A DNA stretch of 64,000 nucleotides from Mytilus trossulus. Its lineage: Eukaryota > Mollusca > Bivalvia > Mytilida > Mytilidae. The notes under the pieces were generated by a model. The model saw only the letters and a program-made list of their open reading frames with translations, ran no database searches and was not told the DNA's origin. A program made the position numbers and the translations under genes. This document shows, one piece after another, positions 37,968-49,867 of this stretch (position 1 is its first letter; each line of letters begins with the position of its first letter). Location of the stretch: assembly GCF_036588685.1 (NCBI RefSeq), contig NC_086378.1:72123127-72187126 (forward strand), written 5' to 3'.

Positions 37968-40900
37968 GTAATGTAAATGTTTTCTGAGAGAAGGTGTTTG
38001 CGAAAATGAACTTTTTGCAAACATCCTTAAATTCTACTCAATAAGTATCTACAAATGGCACATTTATGCCGCAGAACCATGTTGGCAAATTATGAATTTT
38101 ATAGATTTTTCATATTTTTGTTGTGTAACAACGTGATCATATTACACCGAATGGAGCCACGGCAATGCACATACACGCAGTAAAAGAACGAATATACAAC
38201 GTATGCGTAATGCAACCATGTATTTCACTTTGTCAAACACTCTAAACTATAGAAAACAACTTATTGGATTGAAAAAACATGCTCTTAAACTAATCGCTAC
38301 TTTGCCGTGAATAACACTAAAAATGAAACGATACAGAGAAGAGTAGCGTCATGGCGCATGGCGCACACAAAGAAATCTTTGTAAATCACTCTCTTTATAT
38401 TGGGCTTGACAAACTTCTGCAACTGCTTCTTTCTAATTTCTTTGCTTCCCCTCTAAGCACGAACTAAAACTAAGTCTATACTAGTCAAAGTGTTTTCGAT
38501 TTTTTTTTATTTACATGTGGTCTTTTTTTTTGTTTAGGTAATGCTACATTTGATTGAGTGAGAGAGGAAATTAAAAGGGGGGACCAAGCTGCATATTTCA
38601 TGTTATTTATGTTACCCACGTAAAGTGGGTGTAGAGAAATTGTCTATAGACTCATTAATTGTTCCTCTCCACGGATATCTTTAGTAAAAGGCGAAAGATA
38701 TATTCGTGGTTTGAAGAGAAACCAGAGTAACCCGACTTGCACAAACATTGAATATACAGAATAATGTAAATGTTTTCTGAGAGAAGGTGTTTGCGAAAAT
38801 GAACTTTTTGCAAACATCCTTAAATTCTACTCAATAAGTATCTACAAATGGCACATTTATGCCGCAGAACCATGTTGGCAAATTATGAATTTTATAGATT
38901 TTTCATATTTTTGTTGTGTAACAACGTGATCATATTACACCGAATGGAGCCACGGCAATGCACATACACGCAGTAAAAGAACGAATATACAACGTATGCG
39001 TAATGCAACCATGTATTTCACTTTGTCAAACACTCTAAACTATAGAAAACAACTTATTGGATTGAAAAAACATGCTCTTAAACTAATCGCTACTTTGCCG
39101 TGAATAACACTAAAAATGAAACGATACAGAGAAGAGTAGCGTCATGGCGCATGGCGCACACAAAGAAATCTTTGTAAATCACTCTCTTTATATTGGGCTT
39201 GACAAACTTCTGCAACTGCTTCTTTCTAATTTCTTTGCTTCCCCTCTAAGCACGAACTAAAACTAAGTCTATACTAGTCAAAGTGTTTTCGATTTTTTTT
39301 TATTTACATGTGGTCTTTTTTTTTGTTTAGGTAATGCTACATTTGATTGAGTGAGAGAGGAAATTAAAAGGGGGGACCAAGCTGCATATTTCATGTTATT
39401 TATGTTACCCACGTAAAGTGGGTGTAGAGAAATTGTCTATAGACTCATTAATTGTTCCTCTCCACGGATATCTTTAGTAAAAGGCGAAAGATATATTCGT
39501 GGTTTGAAGAGAAACCAGAGTAACCCGACTTGCACAAACATTGAATATACAGAATAATGTAAATGTTTTCTGAGAGAAGGTGTTTGCGAAAATGAACTTT
39601 TTGCAAACATCCTTAAATTCTACTCAATAAGTATCTACAAATGGCACATTTATGCCGCAGAACCATGTTGGCAAATTATGAATTTTATAGATTTTTCATA
39701 TTTTTGTTGTGTAACAACGTGATCATATTACACCGAATGGAGCCACGGCAATGCACATACACGCAGTAAAAGAACGAATATACAACGTATGCGTAATGCA
39801 ACCATGTATTTCACTTTGTCAAACACTCTAAACTATAGAAAACAACTTATTGGATTGAAAAAACATGCTCTTAAACTAATCGCTACTTTGCCGTGAATAA
39901 CACTAAAAATGAAACGATACAGAGAAGAGTAGCGTCATGGCGCATGGCGCACACAAAGAAATCTTTGTAAATCACTCTCTTTATATTGGGCTTGACAAAC
40001 TTCTGCAACTGCTTCTTTCTAATTTCTTTGCTTCCCCTCTAAGCACGAACTAAAACTAAGTCTATACTAGTCAAAGTGTTTTCGATTTTTTTTTATTTAC
40101 ATGTGGTCTTTTTTTTTTGTTTAGGTAATGCTACATTTGATTGAGTGAGAGAGGAAATTAAAAGGGGGGACCAAGCTGCATATTTCATGTTATTTATGTT
40201 ACCCACGTAAAGTGGGTGTAGAGAAATTGTCTATAGACTCATTAATTGTTCCTCTCCACGGATATCTTTAGTAAAAGGCGAAAGATATATTCGTGGTTTG
40301 AAGAGAAACCAGAGTAACCCGACTTGCACAAACATTGAATATACAGAGTAATGTAAATGTTTTCTGAGAGAAGGTGTTTGCGAAAATGAACTTTTTGCAA
40401 ACATCCTTAAATTCTACTCAATAAGTATCTACAAATGGCACATTTATGCCGCAGAACCATGTTGGCAAATTATGAATTTTATAGATTTTTCATATTTTTG
40501 TTGTGTAACAACGTGATCATATTACACCGAATGGAGCCACGGCAATGCACATACACGCAGTAAAAGAACGAATATACAACGTATGCGTAATGCAACCATG
40601 TATTTCACTTTGTCAAACACTCTAAACTATAGAAAACAACTTATTGGATTGAAAAAACATGCTCTTAAACTAATCGCTACTTTGCCGTGAATAACACTAA
40701 AAATGAAACGATACAGAGAAGAGTAGCGTCATGGCGCATGGCGCACACAAAGAAATCTTTGTAAATCACTCTCTTTATATTGGGCTTGACAAACTTCTGC
40801 AACTGCTTCTTTCTAATTTCTTTGCTTCCCCTCTAAGCACGAACTAAAACTAAGTCTATACTAGTCAAAGTGTTTTCGATTTTTTTTTATTTACATGTGG

Positions 40901-43900
40901 TCTTTTTTTTTGTTTAGGTAATGCTACATTTGATTGAGTGAGAGAGGAAATTAAAAGGGGGGACCAAGCTGCATATTTCATGTTATTTATGTTACCCACG
41001 TAAAGTGGGTGTAGAGAAATTGTCTATAGACTCATTAATTGTTCCTCTCCACGGATATCTTTAGTAAAAGGCGAAAGATATATTCGTGGTTTGAAGAGAA
41101 ACCAGAGTAACCCGACTTGCACAAACATTGAATATACAGAATAATGTAAATGTTTTCTGAGAGAAGGTGTTTGCGAAAATGAACTTTTTGCAAACATCCT
41201 TAAATTCTACTCAATAAGTATCTACAAATGGCACATTTATGCCGCAGAACCATGTTGGCAAATTATGAATTTTATAGATTTTTCATATTTTTGTTGTGTA
41301 ACAACGTGATCATATTACACCGAATGGAGCCACGGCAATGCACATACACGCAGTAAAAGAACGAATATACAACGTATGCGTAATGCAACCATGTATTTCA
41401 CTTTGTCAAACACTCTAAACTATAGAAAACAACTTATTGGATTGAAAAAACATGCTCTTAAACTAATCGCTACTTTGCCGTGAATAACACTAAAAATGAA
41501 ACGATACAGAGAAGAGTAGCGTCATGGCGCATGGCGCACACAAAGAAATCTTTGTAAATCACTCTCTTTATATTGGGCTTGACAAACTTCTGCAACTGCT
41601 TCTTTCTAATTTCTTTGCTTCCCCTCTAAGCACGAACTAAAACTAAGTCTATACTAGTCAAAGTGTTTTCGATTTTTTTTTATTTACATGTGGTCTTTTT
41701 TTTTGTTTAGGTAATGCTACATTTGATTGAGTGAGAGAGGAAATTAAAAGGGGGGACCAAGCTGCATATTTCATGTTATTTATGTTACCCACGTAAAGTG
41801 GGTGTAGAGAAATTGTCTATAGACTCATTAATTGTTCCTCTCCACGGATATCTTTAGTAAAAGGCGAAAGATATATTCGTGGTTTGAAGAGAAACCAGAG
41901 TAACCCGACTTGCACAAACATTGAATATACAGAATAATGTAAATGTTTTCTGAGAGAAGGTGTTTGCGAAAATGAACTTTTTGCAAACATCCTTAAATTC
42001 TACTCAATAAGTATCTACAAATGGCACATTTATGCCGCAGAACCATGTTGGCAAATTATGAATTTTATAGATTTTTCATATTTTTGTTGTGTAACAACGT
42101 GATCATATTACACCGAATGGAGCCACGGCAATGCACATACACGCAGTAAAAGAACGAATATACAACGTATGCGTAATGCAACCATGTATTTCACTTTGTC
42201 AAACACTCTAAACTATAGAAAACAACTTATTGGATTGAAAAAACATGCTCTTAAACTAATCGCTACTTTGCCGTGAATAACACTAAAAATGAAACGATAC
42301 AGAGAAGAGTAGCGTCATGGCGCATGGCGCACACAAAGAAATCTTTGTAAATCACTCTCTTTATATTGGGCTTGACAAACTTCTGCAACTGCTTCTTTCT
42401 AATTTCTTTGCTTCCCCTCTAAGCACGAACTAAAACTAAGTCTATACTAGTCAAAGTGTTTTCGATTTTTTTTTATTTACATGTGGTCTTTTTTTTTTGT
42501 TTAGGTAATGCTACATTTGATTGAGTGAGAGAGGAAATTAAAAGGGGGGACCAAGCTGCATATTTCATGTTATTTATGTTACCCACGTAAAGTGGGTGTA
42601 GAGAAATTGTCTATAGACTCATTAATTGTTCCTCTCCACGGATATCTTTAGTAAAAGGCGAAAGATATATTCGTGGTTTGAAGAGAAACCAGAGTAACCC
42701 GACTTGCACAAACATTGAATATACAGAGTAATGTAAATGTTTTCTGAGAGAAGGTGTTTGCGAAAATGAACTTTTTGCAAACATCCTTAAATTCTACTCA
42801 ATAAGTATCTACAAATGGCACATTTATGCCGCAGAACCATGTTGGCAAATTATGAATTTTATAGATTTTTCATATTTTTGTTGTGTAACAACGTGATCAT
42901 ATTACACCGAATGGAGCCACGGCAATGCACATACACGCAGTAAAAGAACGAATATACAACGTATGCGTAATGCAACCATGTATTTCACTTTGTCAAACAC
43001 TCTAAACTATAGAAAACAACTTATTGGATTGAAAAAACATGCTCTTAAACTAATCGCTACTTTGCCGTGAATAACACTAAAAATGAAACGATACAGAGAA
43101 GAGTAGCGTCATGGCGCATGGCGCACACAAAGAAATCTTTGTAAATCACTCTCTTTATATTGGGCTTGACAAACTTCTGCAACTGCTTCTTTCTAATTTC
43201 TTTGCTTCCCCTCTAAGCACGAACTAAAACTAAGTCTATACTAGTCAAAGTGTTTTCGATTTTTTTTTATTTACATGTGGTCTTTTTTTTTGTTTAGGTA
43301 ATGCTACATTTGATTGAGTGAGAGAGGAAATTAAAAGGGGGGACCAAGCTGCATATTTCATGTTATTTATGTTACCCACGTAAAGTGGGTGTAGAGAAAT
43401 TGTCTATAGACTCATTAATTGTTCCTCTCCACGGATATCTTTAGTAAAAGGCGAAAGATATATTCGTGGTTTGAAGAGAAACCAGAGTAACCCGACTTGC
43501 ACAAACATTGAATATACAGAATAATGTAAATGTTTTCTGAGAGAAGGTGTTTGCGAAAATGAACTTTTTGCAAACATCCTTAAATTCTACTCAATAAGTA
43601 TCTACAAATGGCACATTTATGCCGAAGAACCATGTTGGCAAATTATGAATTTTATAGATTTTTCATATTTTTGTTGTGTAACAACGTGATCATATTACAC
43701 CGAATGGAGCCACGGCAATGCACATACACGCAGTAAAAGAACGAATATACAACGTATGCGTAATGCAACCATGTATTTCACTTTGTCAAACACTCTAAAC
43801 TATAGAAAACAACTTATTGGATTGAAAAAACATGCTCTTAAACTAATCGCTACTTTGCCGTGAATAACACTAAAAATGAAACGATACAGAGAAGAGTAGC

Positions 43901-46798
43901 GTCATGGCGCATGGCGCACACAAAGAAATCTTTGTAAATCACTCTCTTTATATTGGGCTTGACAAACTTCTGCAACTGCTTCTTTCTAATTTCTTTGCTT
44001 CCCCTCTAAGCACGAACTAAAACTAAGTCTATACTAGTCAAAGTGTTTTCGATTTTTTTTTATTTACATGTGGTCTTTTTTTTTGTTTAGGTAATGCTAC
44101 ATTTGATTGAGTGAGAGAGGAAATTAAAAGGGGGGACCAAGCTGCATATTTCATGTTATTTATGTTACCCACGTAAAGTGGGTGTAGAGAAATTGTCTAT
44201 AGACTCATTAATTGTTCCTCTCCACGGATATCTTTAGTAAAAGGCGAAAGATATATTCGTGGTTTGAAGAGAAACCAGAGTAACCCGACTTGCACAAACA
44301 TTGAATATACAGAATAATGTAAATGTTTTCTGAGAGAAGGTGTTTGCGAAAATGAACTTTTTGCAAACATCCTTAAATTCTACTCAATAAGTATCTACAA
44401 ATGGCACATTTATGCCGCAGAACCATGTTGGCAAATTATGAATTTTATAGATTTTTCATATTTTTGTTGTGTAACAACGTGATCATATTACACCGAATGG
44501 AGCCACGGCAATGCACATACACGCAGTAAAAGAACGAATATACAACGTATGCGTAATGCAACCATGTATTTCACTTTGTCAAACACTCTAAACTATAGAA
44601 AACAACTTATTGGATTGAAAAAACATGCTCTTAAACTAATCGCTACTTTGCCGTGAATAACACTAAAAATGAAACGATACAGAGAAGAGTAGCGTCATGG
44701 CGCATGGCGCACACAAAGAAATCTTTGTAAATCACTCTCTTTATATTGGGCTTGACAAACTTCTGCAACTGCTTCTTTCTAATTTCTTTGCTTCCCCTCT
44801 AAGCACGAACTAAAACTAAGTCTATACTAGTCAAAGTGTTTTCGATTTTTTTTTATTTACATGTGGTCTTTTTTTTTGTTTAGGTAATGCTACATTTGAT
44901 TGAGTGAGAGAGGAAATTAAAAGGGGGGACCAAGCTGCATATTTCATGTTATTTATGTTACCCACGTAAAGTGGGTGTAGAGAAATTGTCTATAGACTCA
45001 TTAATTGTTCCTCTCCACGGATATCTTTAGTAAAAGGCGAAAGATATATTCGTGGTTTGAAGAGAAACCAGAGTAACCCGACTTGCACAAACATTGAATA
45101 TACAGAATAATGTAAATGTTTTCTGAGAGAAGGTGTTTGCGAAAATGAACTTTTTGCAAACATCCTTAAATTCTACTCAATAAGTATCTACAAATGGCAC
45201 ATTTATGCCGCAGAACCATGTTGGCAAATTATGAATTTTATAGATTTTTCATATTTTTGTTGTGTAACAACGTGATCATATTACACCGAATGGAGCCACG
45301 GCAATGCACATACACGCAGTAAAAGAACGAATATACAACGTATGCGTAATGCAACCATGTATTTCACTTTGTCAAACACTCTAAACTATAGAAAACAACT
45401 TATTGGATTGAAAAAACATGCTCTTAAACTAATCGCTACTTTGCCGTGAATAACACTAAAAATGAAACGATACAGAGAAGAGTAGCGTCATGGCGCATGG
45501 CGCACACAAAGAAATCTTTGTAAATCACTCTCTTTATATTGGGCTTGACAAACTTCTGCAACTGCTTCTTTCTAATTTCTTTGCTTCCCCTCTAAGCACG
45601 AACTAAAACTAAGTCTATACTAGTCAAAGTGTTTTCGATTTTTTTTTATTTACATGTGGTCTTTTTTTTTTGTTTAGGTAATGCTACATTTGATTGAGTG
45701 AGAGAGGAAATTAAAAGGGGGGACCAAGCTGCATATTTCATGTTATTTATGTTACCCACGTAAAGTGGGTGTAGAGAAATTGTCTATAGACTCATTAATT
45801 GTTCCTCTCCACGGATATCTTTAGTAAAAGGCGAAAGATATATTCGTGGTTTGAAGAGAAACCAGAGTAACCCGACTTGCACAAACATTGAATATACAGA
45901 GTAATGTAAATGTTTTCTGAGAGAAGGTGTTTGCGAAAATGAACTTTTTGCAAACATCCTTAAATTCTACTCAATAAGTATCTACAAATGGCACATTTAT
46001 GCCGCAGAACCATGTTGGCAAATTATGAATTTTATAGATTTTTCATATTTTTGTTGTGTAACAACGTGATCATATTACACCGAATGGAGCCACGGCAATG
46101 CACATACACGCAGTAAAAGAACGAATATACAACGTATGCGTAATGCAACCATGTATTTCACTTTGTCAAACACTCTAAACTATAGAAAACAACTTATTGG
46201 ATTGAAAAAACATGCTCTTAAACTAATCGCTACTTTGCCGTGAATAACACTAAAAATGAAACGATACAGAGAAGAGTAGCGTCATGGCGCATGGCGCACA
46301 CAAAGAAATCTTTGTAAATCACTCTCTTTATATTGGGCTTGACAAACTTCTGCAACTGCTTCTTTCTAATTTCTTTGCTTCCCCTCTAAGCACGAACTAA
46401 AACTAAGTCTATACTAGTCAAAGTGTTTTCGATTTTTTTTTATTTACATGTGGTCTTTTTTTTTGTTTAGGTAATGCTACATTTGATTGAGTGAGAGAGG
46501 AAATTAAAAGGGGGGACCAAGCTGCATATTTCATGTTATTTATGTTACCCACGTAAAGTGGGTGTAGAGAAATTGTCTATAGACTCATTAATTGTTCCTC
46601 TCCACGGATATCTTTAGTAAAAGGCGAAAGATATATTCGTGGTTTGAAGAGAAACCAGAGTAACCCGACTTGCACAAACATTGAATATACAGAATAATGT
46701 AAATGTTTTCTGAGAGAAGGTGTTTGCGAAAATGAACTTTTTGCAAACATCCTTAAATTCTACTCAATAAGTATCTACAAATGGCACATTTATGCCGA
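37968..46798. repeat. Higher-order structure: recurrent variants at 3-unit and 4-unit spacing
   Basis: The variant cagagtaatg (consensus cagaataatg) occurs at 37968, 40348, 42728 and 45901, giving spacings of 2380, 2380 and 3173. The last three copies are each preceded by T10 instead of T9 about 240 bp upstream. A second variant, gccgaagaac (consensus gccgcagaac), occurs at 43625 and 46798, again 3173 apart and each 897 bp after a G variant. These are 3-unit and 4-unit block duplications. The copy at 37968 lacks T10, so it appears ancestral. Confidence 0.85.
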
Positions 46799-46872
46799 AG
46801 AACCATGTTGGCAAATTATGAATTTTATAGATTTTTCATATTTTTGTTGTGTAACAACGTGATCATATTACA

Positions 46873-46929
46873 ACCGAGCGTATGCGTAATGAAACCATTT
46901 ATTTTACTTTGTTTACAAACACTATAGAT
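46873..46929 (+). repeat. Diverged, internally deleted edge copy of the satellite unit
   Basis: After perfect identity ends, the sequence jumps to a diverged copy of a later part of the unit (cgtatgcgtaatgaaacc against consensus cgtatgcgtaatgcaacc). About 60 bp are missing between the two parts. Similarity fades after actatag. This is the usual decay at a satellite array edge. Confidence 0.75.
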
Positions 46930-47121
46930 TCGCACTTAATTTCTTACTAACCCTGATTACTTTTCAATCCTGTAATAAGAAAAAAAGGTACATTCATTTT
47001 AATAACCCCTTTTTTTTACTCTAGTGTTGATCAATGATCTATCAAAAATTATTTATTACAAATATTATCTACCAATCAGAAGAGTACAGGACTTCAGTTT
47101 TGTACAGAAAGCTCTCCCCCA

Positions 47122-47480
47122 AATGGGCGGTCCGTGATGACGTATATTTATTAACTGAATTTACCCCTGTACATAAATAAAGAGGGAACGAATTGGGATA
47201 GTGAGTGAAAAAATGAAAAAAAAACAGTGTTTAAACAGGGACTTTTATGTGAAGACAATGAAATCAATGGGGACAACGAAATCAAAGGGGAATAATAACC
47301 CGAATGGGCGGTCCGTGATGACGTATATTTATTAACTGAATTTACCCCTGTACATAAATAAAGAGGGAACGAATTGGGATAGTGAGTGAAAAAATGAGAA
47401 AAAAACAGTGTTTAAACAGGGACTTTTATGTGAAGACAATGAAATCAATGGGGACAACGAAATCAAAGGGGAATAATAAT
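47122..47480. repeat. Tandem duplication, two copies of about 180 bp
   Basis: Copy 1 starts at 47122 and copy 2 at 47303 (period 181), both with aatgggcggtccgtgatgac. They are nearly identical; one A/G difference is visible in the A-rich run. The unit includes tgacgta and a polyadenylation-like aataaa. No coding potential is seen. Confidence 0.9.
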
Positions 47481-48777
47481 GTTTTTGGAGTATGTTACGC
47501 CAGGGACGTTAACGCCGTGAAGATACATATACTTGCATTAGGCGAATCGAAATAGTATTTTAATTTGTTAATAGAATCTTAATATAATTTATTGATGTGG
47601 ATTGCCTTTTCGACAGTAGATTATCGTACAGACTTCAACAATGAGGGAAAACATACAGTATAGTCAGACATAAAAGGCCAGTCGAAATGTGTCATACCCT
47701 TGAAAACGAGAAAACTTAGGTGAAATTTTGAAGTTGCGTCGCATGGGTTTTCTCATTTTGTATTTAAACAAGTGTGGACACAAATCAGTGTGGTTAGTAT
47801 GTTTTGATGTTTGACAGTGTTTTTTGAAATTTATTTGTTTGAAGAAGAGGTCTTATTTTAAAACAGAATAGTATTTGCCCCTTCGTAAATTAAAGCAAAA
47901 TACTTGCATCTTCGTTGGTATTTTTTATGAAACAATGTGAAAGTTAAACTATTTTTCTTCTATCTGTCTTTACTTTTAGATTGAGGAGTACTTTGATTGT
48001 TATTACATATGATGTACTAGTCAAGCAGATCTTTTGAATTTTTAGAATACACATATGATCAACACCGCCTCCGGAGTAACTATTTTAATCTGGAGAACAC
48101 ATGAAAGTTACTAATTAGTTACATTTTTTTAACCGTGGAATATAGGTTAACAAATGTGAAATAGGTTTCGTCGAGTATTTGACAGTTCAAGCAATGATAT
48201 TTTGATTTTTTTTACTATATTGGCCACAACACGAGTACCCATTTAGGGGAAGCAATCCAACTTCTTTATATTTAGTTTGAAATCCAAAGGAACATAAACC
48301 ATGATATAAATTTACTGTAACATTTGTTTGACTTTTTTAGATTTCAATTTTCTTTAACGTCAGCTTATAAAAGACCATATACTGACATGTAAATTATAAC
48401 ATATTTAAGTTACAGTAAAATAAATATTATAATAAATGTTCTTTTAAATTACTATCAAAATTCTTTTTTGAAAGTCATTGTTATCGTTGTACAGTTTTGA
48501 ACTTTAACTATACTGTGATACGTGTTTTATTTTCATTGATATATTATAACCAAAATTAGTTTTGGGTAGCTTTGTAATAAAGTGTATAGGTTTAAATTTG
48601 TCAAACAAAAAAATATGTGCCATGACCCATTTTTCAAGGAGAGTAAATCTATCATAAACTGACCTTTTGAAACAGGGTACACATAGATCGATCCTCAAGT
48701 ACATCACATAGAAGTGTAGTACTGTCGCAAAAATGATGATCTAATCTATATCAGAGTGAATACAACATGTCTAAAAT
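47481..48777. other. Intergenic AT-rich DNA downstream of the sulfotransferase
   Basis: No gene recognised. A 67-codon minus-strand ORF (48504-48707) has no recognisable feature and is probably fortuitous. Confidence 0.6.
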
Positions 48778-48783
48778 TTTATT
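48778..48783 (-). promoter_or_regulatory. Candidate polyadenylation signal of the sulfotransferase gene
   Basis: The minus strand reads AATAAA seven bases past the TGA stop codon. That would give a very short 3' UTR, and other AATAAA sites lie further downstream (for example opposite 48528), so the site actually used is uncertain. Confidence 0.35.
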
Positions 48784-48790
48784 ATAAAGA

Positions 48791-49867
48791 TCACAATTTA
48801 AAAAAGTTTGATTTAACAAAAGATTGAGCATTAAACACACGCTTAGGTTCAGTTTCATAACCGAATAACAAACAATCATTTTCAACAACTTGTTTTAACC
48901 TAATCAATGTCTGTGTTGGAACTGTTGAATATGCTTCGCTAAACGCATCTTCTTTATTTATCTTTTTAGAAACATCCGCTTTTGATGATTTGTATGCCTC
49001 TAACACAGTCTTGATGAATTTTCTTTTTGTCAATTTGACAACAGTGTCTGGTTTAAATGGGAATACTATTTGACGACTAAGTATTCCCTTCATTTGTAAT
49101 TGTCTCCATATTCTTAGTACTGCATCATACATAGTCATACATTTTAAAATTTTAGTTTTGAATTGAAACAGTCTATTTGCAATATTTATTATTTCATTAA
49201 TTGATGAGTTTGAAAGCATATCTTCAAACTGGTTTCTGATGCTGTTGTCCATTTTAAGAGTTTCTAAAATGAATTTAGAATCATTTCGGAACGTCTCCAT
49301 TTTTCCGATATAATCAATTTTGTGTTCACAAGGTGCACAGTGTTCATACATTGAGAAAAAATGACGGTCTCGTCTGTCCGGTGTCTTTTCTAATGCAATT
49401 ATGTAATTGATAAATTCGGCAAATGTGACGTCATGGCCACATGACCTTTTAGCTTCAGGGTTACTGAGGAGTTTTGCAGGAATACCGACAGCCTTCCAAT
49501 ACATAACATTTGGATTAAATAATTTATCTATATATCCAGAAAACAGTCGATTATAAGGATCTCGAACAAACAAGAATTTAAAATATTGTTTGAATTTGTC
49601 TTCTGGTACCCCAAGATTTGTAATGCTCGGTAGTCCCCGTGTTCCCGGTGTTGTCTGGTTGAATATAATCCTTTTCCAGAACGTTGAAGCAGCCTTTTGA
49701 ATTTGACAGAATATTAACTTATGACGATCACTAACAAATGTGTTGAAAATGTAAGGATTCCTCTTCGACTTATGTTTGAAGGCATTTGGTTTCTGTTTAC
49801 ACATTCTCGACAGTCTTTCTAGTCTTTGTTTATTATTATCTAGATAGATAAGCTCTGTATTCAATAC
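48791..49867 (-). CDS. Sulfotransferase exon 4: entire catalytic domain
   Basis: This last exon encodes 358 residues and the TGA stop. The open frame continues 15 codons upstream to an ATG at 49912. However, a consensus acceptor (ACTTGTATTACAG|GTATTG) lies at 49868, so that ATG is intronic. The exon holds both PAPS-binding motifs, the HFFSMYEHCAPC segment and the C-terminal LLFGYE motif of Sulfotransfer_2 (PF03567) proteins. Three N-glycosylation sequons (NQT, NDS, NSS) fit a luminal domain. A single large catalytic exon is common in this family. Confidence 0.93.
   Translation of the reverse strand, partial: VLNTELIYLDNNKQRLERLSRMCKQKPNAFKHKSKRNPYIFNTFVSDRHKLIFCQIQKAASTFWKRIIFNQTTPGTRGLPSITNLGVPEDKFKQYFKFLFVRDPYNRLFSGYIDKLFNPNVMYWKAVGIPAKLLSNPEAKRSCGHDVTFAEFINYIIALEKTPDRRDRHFFSMYEHCAPCEHKIDYIGKMETFRNDSKFILETLKMDNSIRNQFEDMLSNSSINEIINIANRLFQFKTKILKCMTMYDAVLRIWRQLQMKGILSRQIVFPFKPDTVVKLTKRKFIKTVLEAYKSSKADVSKKINKEDAFSEAYSTVPTQTLIRLKQVVENDCLLFGYETEPKRVFNAQSFVKSNFFKL

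Larger units (their letters stand above)
20427..46872. repeat. Satellite array, right segment: 33 full 793-bp units plus partial ends
   Basis: The array resumes in register with attcgtggtttgaagag after the insertion. The first complete unit starts at 20529 and the last partial one at 46735. The distance is 33 units plus 37 bases. This is fully explained by a 36-bp insertion at 34707, one extra T in three units (near 40110, 42490 and 45662), one A lost near 32731 and one base lost near 25923. Point variants I noticed include t at 20810, g at 22328, t at 32842 and t at 33374. Homogeneity is extreme. Short ORFs appear only where a variant removes a stop. Confidence 0.98.

Noticed and set aside
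1-46872. Array as rDNA, 5S, snRNA or histone gene cluster
   Set aside because: No recognisable conserved RNA or histone sequence occurs in the unit.
1-46872. CRISPR-like array
   Set aside because: Units are contiguous identical 793-bp repeats without variable spacers, in an intron-bearing eukaryotic context.
48504-48707. 67-codon minus-strand ORF downstream of the sulfotransferase
   Set aside because: No domain, splice context or family resemblance.
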